Source: Gemmobacter sp034519525 (GTDB lineage: Bacteria > Pseudomonadota > Alphaproteobacteria > Rhodobacterales > Rhodobacteraceae). From it: a stretch of DNA of 64,000 bases. Below the pieces are notes generated by a model, which saw only the letters and a list, made by a program, of their open reading frames with translations, did not search any database and had not been told where the DNA came from. A program made the position numbers and the translations under genes. Positions 16,827 through 24,448 of this stretch are shown here, one piece after another (within the stretch, counting starts at the first letter, position 1; the number at the start of each line of letters is the position of its first letter). The stretch spans positions 62,001 to 126,000 of the forward strand of contig JAXHOJ010000037.1 in the NCBI GenBank assembly GCA_034519525.1, in the 5' to 3' direction.

Positions 16827-16975
16827 ACCACCCTGCGCAACGCGCCCCCTCCCCCTGCCAGGGGGAGGGTTGGGGAGGGGGGCACAACTACCCCCACTGC
16901 CTACTGCCGCCACATCCACCACCCCGCGCAACGCGCCCCCTCCCCCTGTCAGGGGGAGGGTTGGGGAGGGGGTGC
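16827..16975. repeat. REP-like array B (two direct copies)
   Basis: Two direct copies about 92 bp apart (from 16827 and 16919), each GCGCAACGCGCCCCCTCCCC followed by CTG, N, and the complementary AGGGGGAGGG and TTGGGGAGGGGG. Each core is a perfect 11-bp-arm palindrome CCCTCCCCCTG-N-CAGGGGGAGGG. It lies between convergent phnM2 and the hexapeptide transferase gene, where it could also act as terminator. Confidence 0.85.
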
Positions 16976-16989
16976 CCCATATGCCGCAG

Positions 16990-17607
16990 TCACCCCCCGT
17001 AAGCCTCCAGAAACGCCTCCGCCTCCAGTCTGCGGAAATCGGCCAGCGCGCCGCGCAGCCGGTCATGGCTCCAGTCCCACCAGGCCAGTGCCAGCAACCG
17101 CTCGGCCACCTGCGGCGCAAAGCGGGCCCGCACCGGCACGGCAGGCACCCCGGCCACGATCATGAACGGCGCCACATCCCTGGTGACCACCGCCCCCGAG
17201 GCGACAATGGCCCCGGCCCCGATACGCACCTCGGGCTTGATGATGGCGCCATGCCCCAGCCAGCAATCCGCGCCAAGCTCGGTGCGGCGGCTGTCGCGAT
17301 GGGCAAAGAATTCCGCATCATCCTGCACATCCGGCCAGTAATAGCTGGAACGATACAGGAAATGATGCTGCGCCGCATTGCGCCACGGGTGATCCGTCGG
17401 CCCCACCCGCGTCATGGCGGCAATATTGGCGAATTTGCCAACCGTCGTATTGGCGATATCCGCCATCCGGTCGCAATAGGCGTAATCTTCAAAGCGGCTG
17501 TTGATGACGCGGCTCTGTTCGCCCACCTCGCAAAACGCGCCAAAGCTGCTGTTCACGATCTGGCAGCCGGGATGGATGAAGGGTTCCGTGGCGGAAAGTT
17601 TCGGCAT
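16990..17607 (-). CDS. Phosphonate-associated hexapeptide-repeat transferase
   Basis: 205 residues, ATG 17607 with AGGA 6 nt upstream. Left-handed beta-helix hexapeptides are visible (IHPGCQIVNSSFGAFCEVG near the start; LGADCWLGHGAIIKPEVRIG, then GAGAIVASGAVVTRDV in the second half), with the conserved DHPWRNAAQHHFLYRSSYYW between. This architecture matches the C-P-lyase-linked hexapeptide family (TIGR03308, acetyltransferase-like). The acceptor is not established; PhnO-like N-acetylation of aminoalkylphosphonates is one possibility. Downstream of phnCDE, separated from phnE2 by a REP-like element. Confidence 0.85.
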   Translation of the reverse strand: MPKLSATEPFIHPGCQIVNSSFGAFCEVGEQSRVINSRFEDYAYCDRMADIANTTVGKFANIAAMTRVGPTDHPWRNAAQHHFLYRSSYYWPDVQDDAEFFAHRDSRRTELGADCWLGHGAIIKPEVRIGAGAIVASGAVVTRDVAPFMIVAGVPAVPVRARFAPQVAERLLALAWWDWSHDRLRGALADFRRLEAEAFLEAYGG

Positions 17608-17628
17608 TTCTGGTCCTGATCGGGGATG

Positions 17629-17757
17629 GCCCCCTCACCCTGCCCTCTCCCCCGGGGGGAGAGGGAGGCGTGGCGTTTGTGGAAAGCGGAGCACAACCGG
17701 CCCCGCGCTGCAGCAAAAGCCCTCTCCCCCCGGGGGAGAGGGTTGGGTGAGGGGCGC
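17629..17757. repeat. REPIN-like inverted pair C
   Basis: Same architecture as pair A: CCCCTCACCCTGCCCTCTCC with its hairpin at 17629-17675 and the inverted partner (GGGGGAGAGGG then TTGGGTGAGGGG) at 17720-17755, separated by ~45 bp. It separates phnE2 from the hexapeptide transferase gene. Confidence 0.85.
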
Positions 17758-17760
17758 GCC

Positions 17761-19074
17761 TCACTCCCCCTTGATCAACCTGCGCCGCAGCCAGCCTGAC
17801 AACGTATCCATCAGCATGACCATCAGCACGATCAGCACCATGTAATAGGCCACTTCTTCCCAGTCCTTCTGGGTGATGATCGCCTGCGTCAGCATCAGCC
17901 CAATCCCGCCGCCGACAATCGCGCCGATCACCGTGGCACTGCGGGTATTGCTTTCCAGATAATACAGCACCTGGCTCAGCAGCACCGGCGTCACCTGCGG
18001 AATCACCCCGAACCGCGCGCGCTGCAACCCGTTGGCGCCGGTAGACCGGATACCCTCCACCTGCTTTTCGTCGATGTTTTCCAGCGCCTCGGAGAAGGTC
18101 TTGCCGAAACTGCCGGTATCGGTGATCAGGATCGCCAGCGCCCCGGTCATCGGCCCCGGACCAAAGGCCCGGCTCAGGATGATGGTCCAGATCAGCCCAT
18201 CCACCCCGCGCACGAAATCGAACACCCGGCGCATCGCAAAGCGCACCCCACGCAGCGGCGAGAAGTTCGAGGCGGCCGCAAAGGCCAGCGGCAGCGCCAC
18301 GATGGCCGCACCAAAGGTGCCCAGAAAGGCCATCAGCACCGTTTCAAAGATCGCCCAGACCACATCGGCATGGCGCCACATCTTGTTCGTCCAGAACTCC
18401 GATGCCATCAGCGCAAGGTTCGACCGGGCCGGATCCAGCCGGTCCTCCCACAGCACCAGCGCCGTCAGCTCGCCCAGCCCCTTGCCATAAAGCGGGCTGT
18501 CCAGCGTGAAGAAGAACAGCTCCCATCCCGGCTCATAGCGGAAGGTTTCCACCTTCGACCGCGTATAGGCAAACCGCCCAGCATCGGTTGTCACCGAGAC
18601 CCGGTTGGGCGCCGCATTGATCCAGTCGGGCAGCGGTTCCGGCGCGGTCAGCGCCAACCTGCCGCCTTCGGGGCGGATGTCGATCAGCCCATAGCCCGGC
18701 ACGTCATACCGCGCGCCCGCGCTGTCATAGGTGACCAGATGCCCGCCGCCGAGGTCGATCCGCGTCACATCCCCTGTCACCGCCACCCAATCGGGCAGCA
18801 TCCCCGCCGGATAGGTGCCCTTGGCCTCACCCTCGATGGCAACCGTCAGATCGCCCGAGCGGTTGTCGCGGGTCACATGGGTCTTGTGGCTCCAGAAATC
18901 GGCCAGCAGGATGGCCGCATTATCCATCCGGGCGCGCTGCGCCAGACCCGGAATGTCAAAGGCAAAGAACACATAAACCAGATACGCCAGGATCACCGCA
19001 GGCACGGCAAAGGCTACCATCCGCTTGCGGCGGAACGTGCCGGTCATCTGCATCGACAGTGTTGCATCAACCAT
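17761..19074 (-). CDS. phnE: Phosphonate ABC transporter permease PhnE2, with large insert
   Basis: 437 residues. N-terminal membrane helix at about residues 18-39, then ~170 residues without membrane segments (about 45-215, beta-rich, probably periplasmic), then the binding-protein-dependent permease domain. The permease carries the EAA-type loop (about residue 335, GIRSTGANGLQRARFGVIPQ). Normal PhnE is near 260-300 residues, so the insert is an elaboration of this branch. Start ATG 19074 has GGGGAGG upstream; the gene begins 3 bp after phnE1. With phnE1 it probably forms a heterodimeric channel. Confidence 0.9.
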   Translation of the reverse strand: MVDATLSMQMTGTFRRKRMVAFAVPAVILAYLVYVFFAFDIPGLAQRARMDNAAILLADFWSHKTHVTRDNRSGDLTVAIEGEAKGTYPAGMLPDWVAVTGDVTRIDLGGGHLVTYDSAGARYDVPGYGLIDIRPEGGRLALTAPEPLPDWINAAPNRVSVTTDAGRFAYTRSKVETFRYEPGWELFFFTLDSPLYGKGLGELTALVLWEDRLDPARSNLALMASEFWTNKMWRHADVVWAIFETVLMAFLGTFGAAIVALPLAFAAASNFSPLRGVRFAMRRVFDFVRGVDGLIWTIILSRAFGPGPMTGALAILITDTGSFGKTFSEALENIDEKQVEGIRSTGANGLQRARFGVIPQVTPVLLSQVLYYLESNTRSATVIGAIVGGGIGLMLTQAIITQKDWEEVAYYMVLIVLMVMLMDTLSGWLRRRLIKGE

Positions 19075-19077
19075 GGC

Positions 19078-19956
19078 TCAATGCCTCCCCTTCACCAGAC
19101 GGTCACGATAGTGGTTCGAAATCTGGTCGATCACCACGATGGTCAGGAACAGCACCAGAAAGATCGCCACGACCTGATCATACTTCCCACCGCCCCATTG
19201 CATCGCCAGCTTCAGGTCGTATCCGATACCGCCCTCGCCCACGAACCCCAGAATGGCCGAGGCGCGGACGTTGATTTCAAACCGCAGCAGCGCATAGCTG
19301 ACCCAGTTGGGCGCCACCTGCGGCAGCACCCCCAGCACCATGCGCTGCCCCCAGCCTGCGCCCACCGAGGTCAGCCCCTCGACCGGCTTCAGATCGGCAT
19401 TTTCGGCCACTTCGGAAAACAGCTTGCCCAGCGCCCCGGTGGTATGCAGCGCAATGGCGATCACCGCAGGCACCGGCCCGCCGCCCAGAATGAAGATCAG
19501 CAGAAGCGCAATCACGATTTCCGGTATGGCGCGGAACCCGTCCAGCATCCGGCGGAACAGCGGGATGGCCCGCGGCCAGCGCGCCAGCCCCCGCGTGGAC
19601 AGCAGCGACAGCACCATGGCCCCCAGCGCGCCCAGAAGCGTGGCCACCGCCGCGATGTTCAGCGTTTCGATCAGCGAGGGCACGGCGCCCAGCATCAGCC
19701 CCGGCAGATTGCTGCGCTTTTCCCAGGCCTCGGCCAGCACTTCGGCCGGAAAATCCCCGACCTGATGCAACCCGTTCCAGAACCCGCCCGCATTGCGGCT
19801 GTCGGCCAGCTGAAACCCCGAAGCCATTACCGCCACGAAGATGACCAGCAGAATGCCGCCATACATCCGCTTGCGCCGCACCATGGCCAGATAGGCCTCG
19901 GTTGGCCCGTCACCTCGTTTCGGCCCGGGCTTCGGCCCGAATGCTACATCCACCAT
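19078..19956 (-). CDS. phnE: Phosphonate ABC transporter permease PhnE1
   Basis: 292 residues from ATG 19956 (MVDVAFGPKPGPKRG), chosen because GGGA lies 7 nt upstream; the longer frame would need a TTG start. Membrane helices at about residues 33-52 and from 100 on. The permease EAA region is seen as LFSEVAENADLKPVEGLTSV followed by GAGWGQRMVLGVLPQVAPNW. Inner-membrane channel for phosphonate uptake with PhnC (ATPase) and PhnD (binding protein). Confidence 0.92.
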   Translation of the reverse strand: MVDVAFGPKPGPKRGDGPTEAYLAMVRRKRMYGGILLVIFVAVMASGFQLADSRNAGGFWNGLHQVGDFPAEVLAEAWEKRSNLPGLMLGAVPSLIETLNIAAVATLLGALGAMVLSLLSTRGLARWPRAIPLFRRMLDGFRAIPEIVIALLLIFILGGGPVPAVIAIALHTTGALGKLFSEVAENADLKPVEGLTSVGAGWGQRMVLGVLPQVAPNWVSYALLRFEINVRASAILGFVGEGGIGYDLKLAMQWGGGKYDQVVAIFLVLFLTIVVIDQISNHYRDRLVKGRH

Positions 19957-19980
19957 CTGCGCGCGTCCCTGCAAAGAAAT

Positions 19981-20008
19981 TGCCGGGCCCCCTCGCGGGA
20001 ACCCGGCA
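19981..20008. other. Stem-loop between phnD and phnE1
   Basis: TGCCGGG (19981-19987) pairs with CCCGGCA (20002-20008), with further GC pairing inside. No U-tract. Such intercistronic hairpins after binding-protein genes usually protect the upstream mRNA so that PhnD is made in excess of the permeases. Confidence 0.65.
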
Positions 20009-20023
20009 TTGCGTCATGAAATC

Positions 20024-20926
20024 TCAGTTGGTCTGCTGTTTGCGCACTTCGATGATCGAGTCGTAGTAGTCATGGGTGATCGGGGTGAAGCCTGCGGTTT
20101 CGCCGGCCGCGATGCCATAGGCACATTCGGCGTCCTTGGCGTGCATCCCCTTGACCAGTTCGATCATCTTGTCCTTGGCATCCTGCGGCAGGGCACGACG
20201 CAGAACCACCGGGCCTTCCGGGATCGGCTTCGATTTCCAGATTTCCACCAGATCGTTCATGTCCACCAGACCGGCATCCACGGCCTTGCGCAGCGCGCCC
20301 GAATTATAGCCGTCTTCCCAGTTGCCCTGGCCATCGGCCCAGGTCACGCCGGCATCCACATCGCCATTGGCCACGGCAACGATGGTCTGCTCATGGCCGC
20401 CCACGAATTTCACTTCACCGAAGTAATCGCCGTTTTCCATGGTGGCGCCGATTTCGGCCGGAATTTCCACCGACGGGATCAGATAGCCCGAGGTCGAGTT
20501 CGGATCGCCGAAGGCGAAGACCTTGCCCTTCAGATCGGCCAGCGAAGCCACGCCCTTGTCTTTGCGGGCAAAGCCGATCGAGTGATAGGTGAACGACCCG
20601 TCGAGGTTGGTTTTCACCAGCGCCACATCCACGGCTTCCGGATCGGTCAGGTAAACCTTGGCATAGGCCGAAGCGCCCAGCCAGGCCATGTCGATGGTGC
20701 CGCCCAGCAGGCCCTGAATCACGCCATCATAATCGGCCGGGGCAAACAGCTTGACCGGAACGCCCAGCGCTTCTTCGGCATAGCCGCGCAGACATTCGTT
20801 CGAGGTCATGCGGTCCTGGGCGTTTTCGCCGCCAAGGATACCGATGTTGAACCCGGTGATTTCCTGGGCCGAAACAGCGCCGGTCAGCGCAGTGGTGGTG
20901 GCAAGTGCCAGAAGGATCGTTTTCAT
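20024..20926 (-). CDS. phnD: Phosphonate ABC transporter substrate-binding protein PhnD
   Basis: 300 residues; ATG 20926. Signal peptide MKTILLALATTTALTGAVSA with probable cleavage before QEITG. The mature part is a type 2 periplasmic binding protein with the PhnD-typical FNIGILGGENAQDRMTSNE, GSFTYHSIGFARKDKGV, AFGDPNSTSGYLIPSVEI and GHEQTIVAVANGDVDAG. These serine/threonine-rich loops bind the phosphonate oxygens in the family. Between phnC and phnE1. The high adherence to family motifs contrasts with the broken catalytic genes 5 kb away. Confidence 0.95.
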   Translation of the reverse strand: MKTILLALATTTALTGAVSAQEITGFNIGILGGENAQDRMTSNECLRGYAEEALGVPVKLFAPADYDGVIQGLLGGTIDMAWLGASAYAKVYLTDPEAVDVALVKTNLDGSFTYHSIGFARKDKGVASLADLKGKVFAFGDPNSTSGYLIPSVEIPAEIGATMENGDYFGEVKFVGGHEQTIVAVANGDVDAGVTWADGQGNWEDGYNSGALRKAVDAGLVDMNDLVEIWKSKPIPEGPVVLRRALPQDAKDKMIELVKGMHAKDAECAYGIAAGETAGFTPITHDYYDSIIEVRKQQTN

Positions 20927-20957
20927 GGGAAGCTCCCTGAGAGGATAAGGGGTGAAG

Positions 20958-21776
20958 TCAGACCAGCAGCCGCGCCGCATAGGCGCTGTCTGCCGTGGTA
21001 TCCGTGGGGATCGAGGTCGAGGTCGCGGCCTCGTTGAACGTGTCGTCCGCGCCATAGATGTCGCGGGCCACGCCGGTCGAAAGCTGTTCGGGCGTGCCGT
21101 CGAACACGATGCGCCCATCGCGCATCCCGATCACCCGGTCGCAATAGCGGCGCGCAGTATCCAGCGTATGCAGGTTGGCAATGACCATGCGGCCATCTTC
21201 TTCATGGATGCGGCGCAGCGTATCCATCACCACCTGTGCATTCATCGGGTCAAGGCTGGCGATGGGTTCATCGGCCAGAATGACCTTGGGATCCTGCATC
21301 AGCGCCCGCGCAATGGCGACACGCTGCTGCTGCCCGCCCGAAAGCGCCTCGGCCCGCTTGGGGGCCTGATCGGCAATGCCCAGACGATCCAGAATTTCCA
21401 GCGCGCGGGTGATTTCGGCCTCGGACCACAGGTTGAACAGGGTCGCGGCCAGCGACCGGCCATTCAGGATGCCATGCAGCACGTTGGAACAGACATCCAT
21501 GCGCGGCACCAGATTGAACTGCTGGAAGATCATCGCGCATTGCCGCTGCCACTGGCGTTTTTCGGCGCCTTCCAGCGCCAGGATATTGCGGCCATCCACG
21601 CGGATTTCGCCCGCGGTCGCATCCGTCAGCCGGTTCATCATGCGCAGGAAGGTCGATTTCCCCGCGCCCGACCGTCCGATGATGCCCACAAAGGCCGGAC
21701 GGTCCACGCCGAACGAAATCGCGTCCACCGCGGCTTTTGCCCCGAACCTGCGTGTCACCTGGACCACTTCGAGCAT
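20958..21776 (-). CDS. phnC: Phosphonate ABC transporter ATP-binding protein PhnC
   Basis: 272 residues. Walker A GRSGAGKST, Q-loop FQQFNLVPRMDVCSNVLHG (PhnC-specific), signature LSGGQQQRVAIARAL and Walker B VILADEPIASLDP. Start: ATG 21782 touches GGAGG with no spacing, whereas ATG 21776 (MLEVVQVTRRFG) sits 7 nt from it and is preferred. The protein has ~30 residues after the usual PhnC end (TFNEAATSTS on). First gene of phnCDE1E2; powers phosphonate import at the inner membrane. Confidence 0.94.
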   Translation of the reverse strand: MLEVVQVTRRFGAKAAVDAISFGVDRPAFVGIIGRSGAGKSTFLRMMNRLTDATAGEIRVDGRNILALEGAEKRQWQRQCAMIFQQFNLVPRMDVCSNVLHGILNGRSLAATLFNLWSEAEITRALEILDRLGIADQAPKRAEALSGGQQQRVAIARALMQDPKVILADEPIASLDPMNAQVVMDTLRRIHEEDGRMVIANLHTLDTARRYCDRVIGMRDGRIVFDGTPEQLSTGVARDIYGADDTFNEAATSTSIPTDTTADSAYAARLLV

Positions 21777-21901
21777 CGGCATCCCTCCGTTTGTCTCGGG
21801 GCGGGAGCTATCTGCCGGGAATGACAGTCAGGTATCTTTGGTGTGAAACTTCAATGAAGGGGCCGGGCCGACAGCCCTTTGCGCCCCGCCAGACATGAAA
21901 A

Positions 21902-21927
21902 TGCCCCGGCGGCGGACCGTCGGGGCA
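21902..21927 (-). terminator. Rho-independent terminator after the secreted-protein gene
   Basis: On the minus strand TGCCCCG-A-CGG, loop TCCG, CCG-C-CGGGGCA, followed by TTTT. It lies 24-50 bp after the stop at 21951 and upstream of phnC, so it insulates phnC from the gene before it. Confidence 0.8.
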
Positions 21928-21950
21928 CAAAAGCGGCGAAAGCAGTGAAG

Positions 21951-22340
21951 TCAGTCCTCGCGCACCATCTCGGCCGGATCATTGCAATAGTTCTGGGCGC
22001 GGCCAACCGAAAAGCGGCCCGATGGCGGCCCGAACCGCGCAATGCCCGTATCCGTCGCCGCCCCCTGCGGGCTGACCGAAAAGATCACGCCCTGCCCCGC
22101 GCCGCGCGGCGGCTCTGACATGCGCCAGAGGTTGTCGGTCACACCCAGGCGCAGCACGCGCTGTGCATAATCACCTGCGGCACACCAGAAGGCCCGCGGC
22201 CCGCTTTTGCCGCCATAGGCGACCAGAAAGGTGCCGCCCCCCTGATCCGTCACCTTCAATCCGTTGGATGCTGTGAAAGCCGATCCCGGCCCTGCAGCCA
22301 GAACAAGCGCAAGTGCAGTGGCGAAAGACAGTTTTTTCAT
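21951..22340 (-). CDS. Secreted protein of unknown function
   Basis: 129 residues; start ATG 22340 (the frame is open further upstream without support). A signal peptide (MKKLSFATALALVLAAGPGS, cleavage near AFT) is followed by a ~105-residue domain with two cysteines (AFWCAAGDYAQ and QNYCNDPAEM), which may pair. The pattern FLVAYGGKSGPRAFWCAAGDY is recalled from uncharacterised rhodobacterial periplasmic proteins; no function is known to me. Between irr and phnC, followed by a good terminator, so probably monocistronic. Confidence 0.8.
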   Translation of the reverse strand: MKKLSFATALALVLAAGPGSAFTASNGLKVTDQGGGTFLVAYGGKSGPRAFWCAAGDYAQRVLRLGVTDNLWRMSEPPRGAGQGVIFSVSPQGAATDTGIARFGPPSGRFSVGRAQNYCNDPAEMVRED

Positions 22341-22467
22341 GGCAGTTCCTCGACAGGTCTTGGGTCGGCAGCCAGGCCACCTTTTCACGAGCAGTCGCGC
22401 AGATCGGCCGACGGGGCAACCCAATTGTCGGTGATCGGCCCTGCCACAGGCCGCCCACCGCCGCCGC

Positions 22468-22914
22468 TCAGTTGCGGCGCAGGCGGATCACCACATCAAC
22501 CCGGGTGATTTCCGTGCCCGCCGGGGCCTTGGGCAGGCGCAGGATCTCCAGCTGTTCGGCAGGTGCATCGGTCAGCGCCGCGTCATCTTCCCAGAAGAAA
22601 TGCGGGTGATCGTCCATCCGCGTGTCGAAATAGCTTTTCGACCCGTCCACCACCACCTCCTGCATCAGCCCCGCTTCGCAGAAGGCGCGCAAGGTGTTGT
22701 AGACGGTCGCAAGGCTCACCTTCTCCTCGCCGGTGACAGAGGCGGCATACAGGCTTTCCGCCGTCACATGGCGGTCTTCCCCATCCCCCACCAGCAGCGA
22801 GGCCAGCGCAAGCCGCTGCCGGGTCGGGCGCAGCCCGCCCCGCGACAGCCAGGCAGAGGCCCGCGCCTGTGCATGATCTTCGGCCTTGATCGTGTCTTCC
22901 GCCTTGGCAGTCAT
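22468..22914 (-). CDS. irr: Iron response regulator Irr (Fur family)
   Basis: 148 residues from ATG 22914. Winged helix RPTRQRLALASLLVGDGEDR, then the Fur-family recognition part SLATVYNTLRAFCEAGLMQEV and FDTRMDDHPHFFWEDD with the HPH metal/haem site. In alphaproteobacteria Irr represses haem synthesis and iron-using genes under low iron and is degraded or inactivated by haem. hemE and hemC occur elsewhere in this window. An ICE-like palindrome lies 19-33 bp upstream. In related genomes irr is close to fabA; here an MFS gene lies between them. Confidence 0.92.
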   Translation of the reverse strand: MTAKAEDTIKAEDHAQARASAWLSRGGLRPTRQRLALASLLVGDGEDRHVTAESLYAASVTGEEKVSLATVYNTLRAFCEAGLMQEVVVDGSKSYFDTRMDDHPHFFWEDDAALTDAPAEQLEILRLPKAPAGTEITRVDVVIRLRRN

Positions 22915-22932
22915 GGGTCCATCCGGTGATAT

Positions 22933-22947
22933 CTGGAACAATTCTAG
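22933..22947. promoter_or_regulatory. Irr-box/ICE-like palindrome upstream of irr
   Basis: CTGGAACAATTCTAG is an interrupted palindrome (minus strand CTAGAA-TTG-TTCCAG) resembling the iron control element TTTAGAA-N3-TTCTAAA. Position just before the irr start suggests autoregulation. Confidence 0.5.
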
Positions 22948-23020
22948 GGCTTCGTGCCGGGAATATCAATGGATGCGGGCAAATCACCCGACATGCGGCA
23001 CAGTTGCCATGCGCTTTTCC

Positions 23021-24271
23021 CTAGGCCGCGCGCCGGGGCAAGCCCCGCCGCAACACCGGCCAGGCCAGCAGCGCCAGAACCAGCGCCAGAACCGCCGCCA
23101 CCAGCAGCGGTAAATGCAGCGCGCCCGCCCGGCCCAGCCCGCCTTCGGCCCCCGCAATCAGCCCGCCCGCCAGCAGCGTGCCCAGCGGCATCATGCCCCA
23201 GGCCAGCAGACGATACAGGCTGTTCACCCGCCCCATCAGCGCATCGGGGATCAGCCGCTGCCGCGTGCTGACCGAGACGATGTTCCACAGCGGCCCCGAA
23301 AACTCCAGTACCGCAAAGATCAGCGCGAAAGACAGGGCCGTAGGCGCGAAGGTCAGCGCCAGATAGCAGGCCGGGCTGACGAAAAGCGCCCCCCGTGCCA
23401 GACGCGAAGGCCCGATCAACCGCACCGCCCGTTCGCCCACCAGCCCCGCCGCGATGCCGCCCGCCGCCCCAGCCGCGAGAACCAGCCCGTATTGCGCGGA
23501 GGAAAGCCCCAGCCGCTCCTGCGCGATCAGCACCATGGCGAACAGGATCATCTGGTCGCACAGGTTCCACAGCCCGGTGATCCCCGCCAGCCGCAGCAGC
23601 AAAGGCTGGCCGCGCAGAAAACGCCAGCCCTCTGCCGCCTCGGCCCACCAGCTGCGGCGCGCACCCGTGGCCACCGGACGATAGGCCCCCGGCAACCCCG
23701 CCATCAGCAGCGCCGCCCCGGCATAGGCCGCCGCATTCAGCCCAAAGGGCAGCGGCAGAAACACGCCCAGCAACAGCGCACCGAACGCAGGCCCGACCAG
23801 CGCATTGCCCACCATCTCGACCGTCCACAGCCGGGCATTGGCCGCCTCCAGCCGGTCATGCGGCACCAGCGCGGGCAGCATGGTCTGCGCGGCATTGTCG
23901 CGAAACACCTCGGCCACGCCCACCAGCAGCGCCGCCGCGCAAAGCAGCGCAAACAGCCCCGGCTGGGCCAGCCCCTGCGCGGGCGCGGGCGGCAAAGGCT
24001 GCGCCCCCCACAGCGCCGCCGCCGCCAGCGCGAAGGCCGCCGCGCGCAGCACGTCCATCGTCAGGATCAGGCGGCGCCGGTCCACCCGGTCGGCCACCAC
24101 GCCCGCAGGCACCGCAAACACCGCCCAGGGCAGCCGCAGCGCCACCGGCACCAGCGCGATCAGCGCCGCATCCCGTGTCAGCAGCGAGGCCACCCAGACC
24201 CAGGCCAGCACCGCCACCCCATCCGCCAGATTGGCCAGCCCGCTCGCCGCCACGAAACGCCCGAACATCAT
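23021..24271 (-). CDS. MFS transporter
   Basis: 416 residues starting MMFGRFVAASGLANLADGV (24271). About 12 hydrophobic segments; the loop after helix 2 reads AGVVADRVDRRRLILTMDVL, the MFS-type D-x-x-D/R-RR motif, and the second half begins after RSWWAEAAEGWRFLRG. The pattern resembles the enterobactin-exporter-like EntS group of MFS proteins, but the substrate cannot be told. Very GC- and alanine-rich. Divergent from fabA with a 177-bp gap that should contain both promoters. Confidence 0.85.
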   Translation of the reverse strand: MMFGRFVAASGLANLADGVAVLAWVWVASLLTRDAALIALVPVALRLPWAVFAVPAGVVADRVDRRRLILTMDVLRAAAFALAAAALWGAQPLPPAPAQGLAQPGLFALLCAAALLVGVAEVFRDNAAQTMLPALVPHDRLEAANARLWTVEMVGNALVGPAFGALLLGVFLPLPFGLNAAAYAGAALLMAGLPGAYRPVATGARRSWWAEAAEGWRFLRGQPLLLRLAGITGLWNLCDQMILFAMVLIAQERLGLSSAQYGLVLAAGAAGGIAAGLVGERAVRLIGPSRLARGALFVSPACYLALTFAPTALSFALIFAVLEFSGPLWNIVSVSTRQRLIPDALMGRVNSLYRLLAWGMMPLGTLLAGGLIAGAEGGLGRAGALHLPLLVAAVLALVLALLAWPVLRRGLPRRAA

Positions 24272-24448
24272 CCGCCCCTGCTCTGCCGGCCCTGCTCTGC
24301 CGGGTCGCAGGCTTGCACCGCAGCCGGGCAGGGTCAATCCCGCACTGCAGCCCCAGCCCCGCCTGCCCTTGCCCCCCGCCCGCCCTTGCCATGCCCAAGA
24401 CCGGGGTGATAGAGGAAGCAAAAGCACATGCGCAGGAGCATTGGCCCT

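Noticed and set aside
12447..17757. CRISPR array
   Set aside because: Repeats are palindromic, few, unequally spaced and lack regular spacers; no cas genes. No CRISPR-like array was seen anywhere in the window.
18370..20019. Long antisense frame (549 codons) opposite phnE1/phnE2
   Set aside because: Histidine/arginine/glutamine-rich shadow of GC-rich genes; real permeases on the other strand explain it.
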